Shown piece after piece: positions 16,699-24,348 of a stretch of DNA of 64,000 bases (position 1 is its first letter; the number at the start of each line of letters is the position of its first letter). The notes under the pieces are model-generated. The model saw nothing but the letters and a program-made list of their open reading frames with translations, was not told the DNA's origin and made no database searches. The stretch comes from JBALVT01 sp965262875. GTDB lineage: Bacteria; Pseudomonadota; Gammaproteobacteria; Pseudomonadales; Halieaceae. Location of the stretch: the NCBI GenBank assembly GCA_965262875.1, contig OZ253569.1:1364001-1428000 (forward strand), in the 5' to 3' direction. The position numbers and the translations under genes were made by a program.

Positions 16699-17370
16699 AT
16701 GACCCCTGAAACCTTACAATTATTTGGCATGACCATCACCATTTTGGTGGCGATGGCCGTGATGAACCGCAACCTGCGCACGGACATGCAAGGTCTGCGC
16801 ACGGACATGCAGGAAGAATTCAAATCGGTACACGCGGAAGCGCAAAGTCTGCGCACGGACATGCAGGAAGAATTCAAATCGGTACGCGCGGAAGCGCAAA
16901 GTCTGCGCACCGAGATGCAGGAAGAATTCAAATCGGTACGCGCGGAAGCGCAAAGTCTGCGCACCGAGATGCAGGAAGAATTCAAATCGGTACGCGCGGA
17001 AGCGCAAAGTCTGCGCACCGAGATGCAGGAAGAATTCAAATCGGTACGCGCGGAAGCGCAAAGTCTGCGCACCGAGATGCAGGAAGAATTCAAATCGGTA
17101 CGCGCGGAAGCGCAAAGTCTGCGCACCGAGATGCAGGAAGAATTCAAATCGGTACGCGCGGAAGCGCAAAGTCTGCGCACCGAGATGCAGGAAGAATTCA
17201 AATTAATGCGCGGGGAGATGCAGGAAGAATTCAAATTAATGCGCGGGGAGATGCAGGAAGAATTCAAATCCATCCGCAGCGACATGGCAGGTCTCAGCGA
17301 ACGTATGGCTCGTGTGGAGGGCATGATTGACGGCTTGCGCGAGGCGATCGCTGCCCGGATTGTCGCGTAG
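16699..17370 (+). CDS. Membrane-anchored coiled-coil protein with tandem 18-residue repeats
   Basis: A 223-residue protein of unknown function. Residues about 5-22 (LQLFGMTITILVAMAVMN) form one transmembrane helix. There follow seven near-identical 18-residue units of the form LRTEMQEEFKSVRAEAQS, then two 11-residue units (EEFKLMRGEMQ), then a different helical end (SERMARVEGMIDGLREAI). The heptad-like spacing and charge pattern predict a long coiled coil facing one side of the membrane. The ATG at 16699 was chosen because it opens right before the membrane helix and has GGAG upstream. It resembles short anchored coiled-coil proteins often found near toxin-antitoxin genes, but no role can be assigned. 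Confidence 0.75.
   Translation: MTPETLQLFGMTITILVAMAVMNRNLRTDMQGLRTDMQEEFKSVHAEAQSLRTDMQEEFKSVRAEAQSLRTEMQEEFKSVRAEAQSLRTEMQEEFKSVRAEAQSLRTEMQEEFKSVRAEAQSLRTEMQEEFKSVRAEAQSLRTEMQEEFKSVRAEAQSLRTEMQEEFKLMRGEMQEEFKLMRGEMQEEFKSIRSDMAGLSERMARVEGMIDGLREAIAARIVA
16795..17172 (+). repeat. Seven 54-bp tandem repeats
   Basis: Seven consecutive 54-bp units starting at 16795, 16849, 16903, 16957, 17011, 17065 and 17119, followed by a partial eighth at 17173 and by two 33-bp derived units. The first two differ by a few bases (CACGCG and CGGAC variants); the inner five appear identical, which implies recent copy-number change by slippage or unequal recombination. All units are multiples of three and keep the coiled-coil frame. 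Confidence 0.95.
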
Positions 17371-17622
17371 CCGCTGTATGATAATCTCATCCCCCCAACC
17401 CCCGTCGCCGCTCCCTGAGGAAGGTGTGGTGCTCTCGGGGTGGTTTTCAACACTCCCCTACCCAGTGGATTGCACGCGCTGCACCGATGGGTTCTATTCG
17501 CGACGAGGGGAAAAAATTACCGGCCCAACGGGCAAAGCACTGATTCCGCACCACTGGTACACCCTCCACCAATTCACACCTTAGTCCCGCTGCACTGCCG
17601 GATCATGCTGCCAAAGCTTCGC
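17371..17622. other. Gap before the Phd/PIN module
   Basis: An open frame (17327-17584) overlaps the end of the coiled-coil gene and encodes a Pro-rich stretch with one CxxC (PVDCTRCTDGF), but it has no clear ribosome-binding site or recognisable family. I see no RNA gene or inverted-repeat end here. Confidence 0.3.
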
Positions 17623-17662
17623 TTGACAGGTTGGATTATATACGTATAATTATACGTATATA
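17623..17662 (+). promoter_or_regulatory. Consensus promoter with 26-bp palindromic operator
   Basis: A perfect -35 TTGACA (17623-17628) and perfect -10 TATAAT (17645-17650) are spaced by 16 bp. A perfect 26-bp palindrome at 17637-17662, with core TACGTATAATTATACGTA, covers the whole -10 box. A ribosome-binding site (AGGGGAGG) follows just before the antitoxin ATG at 17674. The arrangement strongly suggests tight autorepression by the antitoxin dimer or antitoxin-toxin complex. Confidence 0.85.
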
Positions 17663-17673
17663 GGGGAGGCGAT

Positions 17674-17910
17674 ATGAAAGTCACCATGGTAGAGATAAAC
17701 AAACAGGCCAATCAGATCGTGCGGCAGGTCGTCGACAGTGGCGAGCCCGCTGTCATTATGAAGCACGGCAAACCCATTGCAGAAATTCTGCCGATCACTG
17801 ACCACCCCAAGCGTTCGCAGGCATTGGACTTTCTGTGCTCACTTCAGGCAGTGCCTGTGGAGACGACGCCCGAAGAGTTGCTAGCGAAGGCGCGCAACCG
17901 TGGCGTTTGA
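17674..17910 (+). CDS. Phd/YefM-family antitoxin
   Basis: A 78-residue antitoxin. The N-terminal domain (MKVTMVEINKQANQIVRQVVDSGEPAVIMKHGKPIAEILP) is the Phd/YefM fold that binds the operator. The C-terminal tail (PEELLAKARNRGV) would block the toxin. Its stop codon overlaps the toxin start by 11 bp, so the pair is translationally coupled with antitoxin first. The partner is a PIN ribonuclease, a combination seen in many VapBC-type loci. Confidence 0.88.
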   Translation: MKVTMVEINKQANQIVRQVVDSGEPAVIMKHGKPIAEILPITDHPKRSQALDFLCSLQAVPVETTPEELLAKARNRGV

Positions 17911-18367
17911 AAGCCACGATCCCCGGACGGCGTTTTCTGGAAAAGTCCTTGTACTGGACAACAGCGTTGCTATGCGGTGGCTGGTGGCCAGCAAAAAACC
18001 GGAAGATCAGCGCTATGCGCAAGAGGTTCGCGATTGGATTCAGGAAGAGCAGGTGCGGGTTATCGTCCCTTATCTTTGGGTCTATGAGGCGGCCCACGTT
18101 GTCGCGGGGTACGTGGATCGGGGCGATATTACACATCAGCTCGCGTCCGATACGTTGCTGGCGTTTGAAGAATATTTCGCGATTATGATTGGCCGTGAAT
18201 CGCCAAATGTACTGTCGGAATTTGCGCAAGTACATGACCTGTCCGGCTACGCCGCCGCGTATGTTTTATTGGCCAAAACAGCGTCAGCGCCGCTGGCCAC
18301 ACTCGATGGGACGATGAGAGAGGTAGCGGACACGTTGGGGATCGAAAATTTCAGGAGAACAGGTTGA
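17900..18367 (+). CDS. PIN-domain toxin (VapC-like ribonuclease)
   Basis: A 155-residue PIN-domain protein with the acidic residues expected of a Mg-dependent RNase: LVLDNSVAMRWL near residue 20, VYEAAHVV near 62, the Asp within VHDLSGYAAAYVLLA, and LATLDGTM near 134. VapC toxins cut tRNA or rRNA to arrest translation. The GTG at 17900 overlaps the antitoxin gene. The reading frame is intact, so the pair is likely active. A Tn3 transposase fragment follows immediately. Confidence 0.88.
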   Translation: MAFESHDPRTAFSGKVLVLDNSVAMRWLVASKKPEDQRYAQEVRDWIQEEQVRVIVPYLWVYEAAHVVAGYVDRGDITHQLASDTLLAFEEYFAIMIGRESPNVLSEFAQVHDLSGYAAAYVLLAKTASAPLATLDGTMREVADTLGIENFRRTG

Positions 18368-18382
18368 TGGAAATGCCCTACA

Positions 18383-18715
18383 TTGCCTGCACCCGGCGAT
18401 GTTGTAAAAAATGGGCAGACTGATGTCTACGGTAAAGATCGATACGAATTCGATATGCATGCGTCCGTTTTTTGCATCCTGGCCTGTTTGCAGACGGCCT
18501 TAAAGCGTCGGGACATTTTTGTTTCCCCAAGCTGGCGTTATGCTGACCCTCGGGCTAATTTACTCAGTGGTGCCGAATGGGAGGCCGTCAAACCTATTAT
18601 TATATGTCGTGCACTTGAACTGCACACCAGGCTAACGATTGAGGCAGCCAAGCAGCGTAGATACCTTGGGGACTTGTTGGAAGAACTGATAGAAGCCAAC
18701 GTTCCAAAGCTATAG
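18383..18715 (+). pseudogene. Second Tn3-family transposase fragment
   Basis: The 110-codon frame contains DRYEFDMHASVFCILACLQTALKRRDIFVSPSWRYADPRANLLSGAEWEAVKP, an internal segment of a Tn3-family TnpA. The equivalent region of the first tnpA (RRGYTLCFLAALQDSLRRRDIYVP...) is clearly different, so this came from another transposon. It lies on the opposite strand and lacks both ends of the gene. Confidence 0.82.
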
Positions 18716-18745
18716 AAAGCTACACACCTTAAATAAAGGGATGTT

Positions 18746-19011
18746 ATGAAAACACAGACAAAAGTAGTCGCCATACTTGCGGTTGTATTGCTGGCTGGAT
18801 GCGCTAAACCCGCTGATGCTGAGTCCATTGATCCAGGGCAGCCAGGAACGGTATTACATACCAGGTTAATGACCCTGAACCATACAGCGGAAAGGCAGTT
18901 GTATTTTATGACAATGGCCAGAAGAAAGTAGAAGTGGATTTTGTCAATGGGAAGGAAACTGGACTGACCACCACGTGGGATGAGGAAGGGGAAATATCCT
19001 CGAACTTTTAA
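18746..19011 (+). pseudogene. MORN_2-type lipoprotein, frameshifted
   Basis: The first frame gives a lipoprotein signal peptide with lipobox LLAGC (MKTQTKVVAILAVVLLAGCAKPADAES) and ends at 18931. From about 18855 the next frame reads GITYQVNDPEPYSGKAVVFY and DNGQKKVEVDFVNGKETGLT, ending TTTWDEEGEISSNF at 19011, which is a MORN_2-repeat sequence as in YwqK-like proteins. Joined, they make one small secreted lipoprotein. One frameshift near 18830-18860 separates them, unless the short form is real. Confidence 0.65.
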
Positions 19012-19199
19012 CCAGGGCAAGAACAATCCCACTATGACACCTGGCAGTCTGTCGGACTTAACCCAACAACGTCATCATGAGATAATGTGGTCACACTGAA
19101 AGGTTGTTAGCGCCACAGTAAACCCGCAGTTATTTGCCGCAGAATAAAAGAACGACAAAGAGGCGACAGTGATCCGGCTTAACTCCAATCGATCACAGG

Positions 19200-19391
19200 C
19201 TAGAACGGCAGCTCATGATTTACCTCGACACTGTCTGTGTACTCTTGTTGCTCAATCCGGATCTCCTCGTACAGTTGCGCAATCTCATCACCATAGTGAT
19301 CCCACAGTACCGATCTCAGGTCGCCGAGCAGCTGATAAATACAATCGGCTTGTTCAGCCGTCCAGTAGGTTGTGATTTTTAAGGTTTTCAT
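19200..19391 (-). CDS. Small IS21-associated protein
   Basis: A 63-residue acidic protein (MKTLKITTYWTAEQADCIYQLLGDLRS...) whose ATG overlaps the istB stop codon as ATGA, so it is translationally coupled to the transposition genes. No function is known to me; helical content looks high and there is no membrane segment. Position and coupling suggest it belongs to the element rather than to the host. Confidence 0.65.
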   Translation of the reverse strand: MKTLKITTYWTAEQADCIYQLLGDLRSVLWDHYGDEIAQLYEEIRIEQQEYTDSVEVNHELPF

Positions 19392-20149
19392 TTAGCCTTT
19401 CCTCGCTTTTTGGTCTCGCGCCGCTTCGACGCACACTCCTGCGCTTCCTTCATGCGGTACGACTCACCCTCAATGGCGATGACCTCGCTGTGATGGACTA
19501 AACGGTCAATCAGGGAGACCACACACGCGGCATTGGGGAACACGTCATTCCACTCGCCAAACGGACGGTTCGTTGTCACCAAAGTTGAACATTTCTCATA
19601 GCGCCGGTTGATGATTTCAAACAGCAAGTCAGCATGACGATTGCTGTAGGAGAGGTAGCCCACTTCATCAATTACCAGCAAGGCGGGCCTGGCGTAGTGT
19701 TTCAATCGACGCTGCAGGGCATTGGCGCCATCCTGACCTGCCAGGTCGTTGAGCATCGCCGCTGCGGTGGTAAACAGCGCCGTATAGCCGTGCATGACAG
19801 CGTTATACCCCAGGTTCTGGGCGATCATCGATTTGCCCACGCCGTTGCTGCCCAGCAGGATAATATTGCTGGCCGTGTCCATAAAACCCAGTTGCATCAG
19901 GGCATGAATCGCTTGTGGGTCGATAGCGCTTGGCCACTGCCAGTCAAACTCACTCATCGGTTTGAACCGGCCCAGCCTGGCGCTGCTCAGGCGCCGTTCG
20001 AGTGAGCGCTGTTTGCGCTCGGCAAGCTCCCAGGCGATGAGCTGTGCCCGCCAGGGGTATTGCTCGTCGGTGATCTCGCCCCAGTGCGCCAGCACGCCGT
20101 GGAGCTTCAGTTCAAGTGCCTGCTGTTTGAGTTGCTCGATATCAATCAT
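19388..20149 (-). CDS. istB: IS21 transposition helper ATPase IstB
   Basis: A 253-residue AAA+ ATPase that helps the transposase select target DNA. The Walker A motif is GSNGVGKSMIAQNL, Walker B LLVIDEVGYLS, and the sensor region LVTTNRPFGEW; the N-terminal LKLHGVLAHW segment is typical. The ATG at 20149 was chosen because AGGAG lies 9 bp upstream and it gives the usual MIDIEQL start; it overlaps istA by 8 bp. It is intact. Confidence 0.92.
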   Translation of the reverse strand: MIDIEQLKQQALELKLHGVLAHWGEITDEQYPWRAQLIAWELAERKQRSLERRLSSARLGRFKPMSEFDWQWPSAIDPQAIHALMQLGFMDTASNIILLGSNGVGKSMIAQNLGYNAVMHGYTALFTTAAAMLNDLAGQDGANALQRRLKHYARPALLVIDEVGYLSYSNRHADLLFEIINRRYEKCSTLVTTNRPFGEWNDVFPNAACVVSLIDRLVHHSEVIAIEGESYRMKEAQECASKRRETKKRGKAK

Positions 20150-21641
20150 CGGTATCATCTCCTGTCTCGCTTCGGGTGCCATTGAGCTTGTCGTAATCGG
20201 CAAGCCGAGCCAGCTTGACGCTGTAGTGTTTGACCTTCGCCGGCACGGCGACAGCAAGCGGTGGCGGCAGGTGCTGTTCATCACGGCGGCGCTCAAGAAC
20301 GTGCTGCACCGCCTCCGGGTAGGGTGATTGCCGATCAAGTGCTTCACCCAGAGCTACATGCAGCTCGTCCCGCCCATAATCATCAAGCAGTTGATTGAGT
20401 AACCGGACCGTGGTTTTAATGACATGTCCACGCTGTGCCGATTGCTGCAGCAGCGTCTGGGCGTGCGCCGAAGCATGGCTCAGGCGATCCTGACCCCGGT
20501 GTAGTTTGGCGTGGGTTTTCTCCAGCCATAGGGCATTGATATGCGCCTCCTGTTCGATTTGCTCCCCTTTGCCAAAGCTGCGCTGATGCTCAGCAATGCA
20601 TTGATCGCCCTCCACTATCTGGAGCCGCTCCAGGTCAGCGCTCACGCTCAATGGCTTGTGCACGTATTGATGGGGAATGGAGTAATCATTGAGATCGAAG
20701 CGAACATAAGGGGTTTTGGCGGCCCGCACGGGCTGTCTCTCATGGGTATCAAAGGGATTATCCGGCAAACTCACCTGCTCCTGTAAGAAGGCTTCCCTGA
20801 CCGTCAACGTACGCTCTTCAGGGCAAGCCCGATCAGCACTCACACCCTGGCACCAGTGCTCAGCTTGCGCATTGAGTTCGGCCAGTGTTTGCCAGTGACG
20901 AGCGGCAAAGAAATTATCGCGAATATAGCGAATCGCTCTTTCTACCCGGCCCTTTTCATTGCCCCGGGCCACCGCCACCGGGCGTGGTTCGAAGCGATAG
21001 TGGGCTGACAAGGCCAGCAAGGTGGGGTGGAAGCGGATGGCGTCACCGTGGCGCTCCAATACGGCCGATTTAAGGTTGTCGTACAGCAGCACCTTTGGCA
21101 ATCCTTGCCAGGCCTCGAATGCCGCTACATGGCCGCGTAAAAAGTGCTCCATTTGCTGGTTGAGATAAAAGCGCAAGAAGATCTGTCGCGACCAGCTCAG
21201 CACCATCACAAACGCCATTAACGGCCGCCGGGCCTTGCCGATCTGAATATGCCCGAACGAACCCCAGTCAACCTGGGCTTGCTCACTGGGCAGGGTTTTT
21301 AGGCGTAAATACGCCTCGGGCAGCTTGCGCGGCCGCAGTTCACTGATACGCTGGCGAAACTGGCTGGGGCCACCGGGGTATCCCCGCAGGCGGGCCATTT
21401 CATACAAGCGGGCCGCCGTGAGTGTGGGAAACTCCCGCAGGGTGTCGATGACAAAGGGCAGATAGGGGTCGATGATCGATGCACGGCGAGTGCGCTCCAC
21501 CTTGGGCAGGCCAGCCTGTGCCAGTACCCGATCAACCACTGAGTGGTGAATGCCAAGCTGGGTCGCAATGGTGCCCGTTCGCCACTTCTCAACAAAATGG
21601 TAGCGCAGTATTTTTGCTTCAGTTTCTTTGCCGATGGCCAT
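20142..21641 (-). CDS. istA: IS21 transposase IstA
   Basis: A 499-residue transposase with an N-terminal helix-turn-helix (TGTIATQLGIHHSVVDRVL) and a DDE catalytic core: first Asp in AQVDWGSFGHI, second in LLYDNLKSAVLER and Glu in GNEKGRVERAIRYIRDNFF. The C-terminal part (YSIPHQYVHKPLSV, DQCIAEHQRSF) is the usual IstA beta-barrel end. It cuts and joins the IS ends. The gene is full length and followed by istB with an 8-bp overlap. Confidence 0.94.
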   Translation of the reverse strand: MAIGKETEAKILRYHFVEKWRTGTIATQLGIHHSVVDRVLAQAGLPKVERTRRASIIDPYLPFVIDTLREFPTLTAARLYEMARLRGYPGGPSQFRQRISELRPRKLPEAYLRLKTLPSEQAQVDWGSFGHIQIGKARRPLMAFVMVLSWSRQIFLRFYLNQQMEHFLRGHVAAFEAWQGLPKVLLYDNLKSAVLERHGDAIRFHPTLLALSAHYRFEPRPVAVARGNEKGRVERAIRYIRDNFFAARHWQTLAELNAQAEHWCQGVSADRACPEERTLTVREAFLQEQVSLPDNPFDTHERQPVRAAKTPYVRFDLNDYSIPHQYVHKPLSVSADLERLQIVEGDQCIAEHQRSFGKGEQIEQEAHINALWLEKTHAKLHRGQDRLSHASAHAQTLLQQSAQRGHVIKTTVRLLNQLLDDYGRDELHVALGEALDRQSPYPEAVQHVLERRRDEQHLPPPLAVAVPAKVKHYSVKLARLADYDKLNGTRSETGDDTDD

Positions 21642-21680
21642 GACTGCCCTCCGATTGATGACTCCTGTCCAGCCGCTGCA

Positions 21681-22106
21681 CTAATGTCGCCGGAATCTGC
21701 GCCTGAACTGACTGCTCTGCAGAAAATCACTGCGCAAAAAGGGACCGCAGACCGCGCCACAGTGATGGCAGCGCACGGTGGCGTCAGTTTTACCCGGCAT
21801 ATCGGCCCTTTTGATCTCATCAGGCACGGTTTGCAGTAGATCACGGAGTATTATTGCCAGAGAACGGTGATGCGTTACTTTTTGTTGTTGCCGTTCTCGA
21901 TAACGCTGTTGGCGAGCGGCATTATTCATGCGACCCGGGCGAGTGGCCTGGTACTTCGCTCTGGCTCGTTTAATGGATTCCTTTCTGGCTTCCTGGCTGC
22001 AACCATCGGTGCAATACCGCTGGCCGCGATCACAGTGGGTACAGACGATGACCTGGGCGTAGCAGCGACAACAGTGGTAGAGACGGCTGGATGATGGCAT
22101 CGACAC
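21681..22106 (-). CDS. Cys-rich putative zinc-binding protein within the IS21 element
   Basis: A 141-residue basic protein located 39 bp upstream of istA and inside the element ends. It has clustered cysteines: CCRC, VCTHCDRGQRYCTDGC near residues 12-35 and CHHCGAVCGPF near 112. A central Arg/Gln-rich segment (RPGRMNNAARQQRYRERQQQKV) probably binds nucleic acid. It may be an accessory transposition or regulatory factor. The function is not established and the start codon is uncertain. Confidence 0.65.
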   Translation of the reverse strand: MSMPSSSRLYHCCRCYAQVIVCTHCDRGQRYCTDGCSQEARKESIKRARAKYQATRPGRMNNAARQQRYRERQQQKVTHHRSLAIILRDLLQTVPDEIKRADMPGKTDATVRCHHCGAVCGPFLRSDFLQSSQFRRRFRRH

Positions 22107-22240
22107 AAAGGTCGATGAGGGCTGGATTTGTTCCCATTATGTGCAACACTTAACGGGTCGTGCACCTGCACGGTTTTTTTGGGTATGGCGCCAGCGTTGA
22201 CCGTCAAATCTGTGGTGGCGTCATACCGTTCTCAGCGACA

Positions 22241-22399
22241 CTTATTCTTATAGTCCCTACGCTTGAATCGTGCCTGCTTATTGGTCGCTCTTGAGTGTGA
22301 CTGGGCCGCAGTTCTACCGCGCCGATTCTAATACGCCGAGATCCGTCTATTTCAAAATTCGGCAAATAGCTGCGGTTTTGGAGTGGCGTCTACATAGCA
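22241..22399. other. Right junction of the island
   Basis: Sequence between the IS21 end and the point (about 22400) where enoyl-CoA hydratase homology begins on the minus strand. No gene, inverted-repeat end or copy of the tRNA-Phe 3' end is visible. Confidence 0.4.
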
Positions 22400-22990
22400 C
22401 TCTTCCAGGAGCACTTCGGGAGCAACACATTTCGAAATCATCCCGATTTGCGCCGCTTCATCGGCGGTGACATCCCGTCCTGTTAGCATAATTTCAAAGG
22501 CGCGACTGGTACCAATAGCTCTGGGTAGTAAATAACTCAGACCCAACTCTGCCGATGTCAGGCCATTATTTATTTCCGCTGGGCGAAAGTAGGCGGTGTT
22601 GGATGCGATGCGGATATCTGTCGCCATCGAAAGACAAAAACCACCTCCTATGGCTGCGCCATTGATCGCACCGATAACCGGCTGATGCATATCGTGGATG
22701 GCTTTTATGACGTCATCGGGAATTTTCATCGCCCGCCTGGCAATGCCGGGAATGGTGAGACCATCAAATATATCGAGCCAGCCCGGGTCCTCCAGATCTG
22801 CTCCTGAGCAGAAGCCCTCTCCGGCACCAGTCACAATAACCACCCGCGTATCGTTATCAAAGCTCACCTCCTCCAGGGCCTCCTTGAAGGGCACCATTAC
22901 ATCAAACGCCATAGCGTTCATGCGATCGGGACGATTCAGTGTGATCTGAGTAACGTGAGGGCGGGGTTTTTCTACCAGAACAAATGACAT
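22352..22990 (-). pseudogene. Enoyl-CoA hydratase/isomerase, C-terminally truncated
   Basis: The reading frame begins MSFVLVEKPRPHVTQITLNRPDRMNAM and keeps both crotonase oxyanion-hole segments (GFCSGADL and INGAAIGGGF). Homology stops near residue 200 (VLLEECY), and is followed by an unrelated tail VDATPKPQLFAEF. About 70 C-terminal residues normal for the family are missing, lost where the mobile region begins. The ATG at 22990 fits homologues better than in-frame starts up to 75 bp upstream. It is probably a remnant of the neighbouring acyl-CoA catabolic cluster. Confidence 0.75.
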
Positions 22991-23163
22991 GGGCAGTACT
23001 CTGAGCATGGACCAGAATCCACAGTATTCCTCGCCACACACTTTGAACATGGTTGAATAGGCCACATTCCTTTACCCCAGGGCTCGTCTCAAAGCGTTCA
23101 CAAAGCCCCCCAGGAGGTTTATGCTGTGCAAATACACTGGTGTGAATCCCTGGAGTAAGCTAC

Positions 23164-23361
23164 ATGAGACCACTAACCACAGCATTCATTGGCCTGGCCT
23201 TAACGATTCAACTCGCAGCGTGCGGCGCTAGCAATGAAGAACCGGCGGGCGTACTGACCCAAGCCCAGGAAGACGCTCTGGAGAAGGCCGAAAACCTGGA
23301 GCAGATGCTGATAGACAAGCAGCAACAAGTACTGAAGGATCTCGATTCACAAAAGCCGTAG
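23164..23361 (+). CDS. Small lipoprotein
   Basis: A 65-residue protein with a signal peptide and lipobox LAAC (MRPLTTAFIGLALTIQLAAC), then a short helical, Gln/Glu/Lys-rich tail (DALEKAENLEQMLIDKQQQVLKDLD). It would be lipidated on the Cys and held at the membrane. No family is recognised. It is the only plus-strand gene between the truncated hydratase and mmsB. Confidence 0.7.
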   Translation: MRPLTTAFIGLALTIQLAACGASNEEPAGVLTQAQEDALEKAENLEQMLIDKQQQVLKDLDSQKP

Positions 23362-23436
23362 AATTTTTCAATTCCGACAGCCAAGTCGAGTTCGCGATTG
23401 CTCGACACGTTGAAGCGGAGCGTGCCGATGTGCGCG

Positions 23437-24321
23437 CTACTGTTTGAGTTTCTGCAGGATACTGGAAAAATCTACCTGCCCATTGCCAGCGCTCTGATGC
23501 TGAACGTATAGGTCGCGGGCAAGCTGACCCATTGGGGTTTCAAAATCTGACTGTTCGGCGATCTCCATAGCCAACCCCAGATCCTTGACCATGAGATCCA
23601 CCATAAATCCGGGTTTGTAATCATTGCTGGCAGGCGCTGCTTCCATCACCCCGGGGTAGGGGTTATAGACTTCCAAAGACCAATTACGTCCCGAGCTTGC
23701 CAACATGATTTCTGACAGAACCTTGGGATCAAGACCATTTCTAACGCCCATCTCCAGGGCTTCGCACGTGCCTATCATGTGCACAGCCAGCAACATGTTG
23801 TTACAGCCTTTTGCCACCTGCCCTGCTCCCGAAGGACCCGCATGGAATATATTTTTCCCCATGTCCGCGAGAATTATTTTCGCTTTTTCAAACGCTGATT
23901 CGCTGCCACCACACATAAACGCCAGCGTGCCCGCTGCGGCGGCGGCTACTCCACCGGATACCGGCGCGTCCATAAACGCGATGCCCATCTCTGTAGCTGC
24001 CTCACCCACGGTTCGAGCCGTTGCTGCATCGATCGTGCTGCAATCAAGAACCGTTGTAGCATCTCCCAACTGAGAGAGTAAACCATCATCACCTAAATAC
24101 ACTCCCGCGACATGCCTGCCCGCGGGTAACATTGAGATCACATAATCAACCCCAACAACCGCCGCCGACGCCGTGTCGGCAACCGCAGCACCGGCGTCTT
24201 GTAACTGCTGGCACGCTTGTTCCGATAGATCGAAAACGGTTACCTTGTGACCGGCTTTAACCAAATTGGTCGCCATGGGGCCACCCATGTTACCAAGACC
24301 AATAAATGCAACGTTTGCCAT
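23437..24321 (-). CDS. mmsB: 3-hydroxyisobutyrate dehydrogenase
   Basis: A 294-residue NAD-dependent beta-hydroxyacid dehydrogenase. The nucleotide fold starts FIGLGNMGGPMATNL; the substrate motif is FMDAPVSGGVAAA; the catalytic Lys is in GAGQVAKGCNNMLL. It oxidises 3-hydroxyisobutyrate to methylmalonate semialdehyde in valine breakdown. It is the last gene of the operon running from 28843 to 23437, which supplies the preceding steps. Confidence 0.93.
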   Translation of the reverse strand: MANVAFIGLGNMGGPMATNLVKAGHKVTVFDLSEQACQQLQDAGAAVADTASAAVVGVDYVISMLPAGRHVAGVYLGDDGLLSQLGDATTVLDCSTIDAATARTVGEAATEMGIAFMDAPVSGGVAAAAAGTLAFMCGGSESAFEKAKIILADMGKNIFHAGPSGAGQVAKGCNNMLLAVHMIGTCEALEMGVRNGLDPKVLSEIMLASSGRNWSLEVYNPYPGVMEAAPASNDYKPGFMVDLMVKDLGLAMEIAEQSDFETPMGQLARDLYVQHQSAGNGQVDFSSILQKLKQ

Positions 24322-24348
24322 AGTGTTTATCCCAAAAAAACGAATTGC

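Larger units (their letters stand above)
19050..22240 (-). mobile_element. IS21-family insertion sequence with four genes
   Basis: A 3.2-kb element whose genes all read on the minus strand: a Cys-rich protein, istA, istB and a small protein. Both ends begin with TGT: TGTCGCTGAGAAC inward from 22240 on the minus strand and TGTCGGACTTAAC inward from 19050 on the plus strand. They share TGTCG, AAC, ACG and CA-CA positions over about 27 bp. No target-site duplication is evident at these ends, so exact borders are tentative. All four reading frames are intact, so the element may be mobile. Confidence 0.72.

Noticed and set aside
16795..17208. Regular direct repeats that could suggest a CRISPR array
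   Set aside because: The 54-bp units are contiguous with no unique spacers and translate into a continuous coiled coil; they are coding tandem repeats.
17327..17584. Open frame of 85 codons with a CxxC motif
   Set aside because: It overlaps the coiled-coil gene, lacks a ribosome-binding site and has no recognisable family; kept only as a note for the gap.
21299..21844. Long minus-strand frame overlapping the start of istA
   Set aside because: It is a shadow of istA and the adjacent Cys-rich gene in another frame, with no homology of its own.
19042..22248. Target-site duplication around the IS21 element
   Set aside because: Bases flanking 19050 and 22240 do not match over 4-8 bp, so no duplication can be claimed.
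10939..22400. Integrative island with attL/attR at tRNA-Phe
   Set aside because: No integrase gene and no second copy of the tRNA 3' end were found near the right edge.
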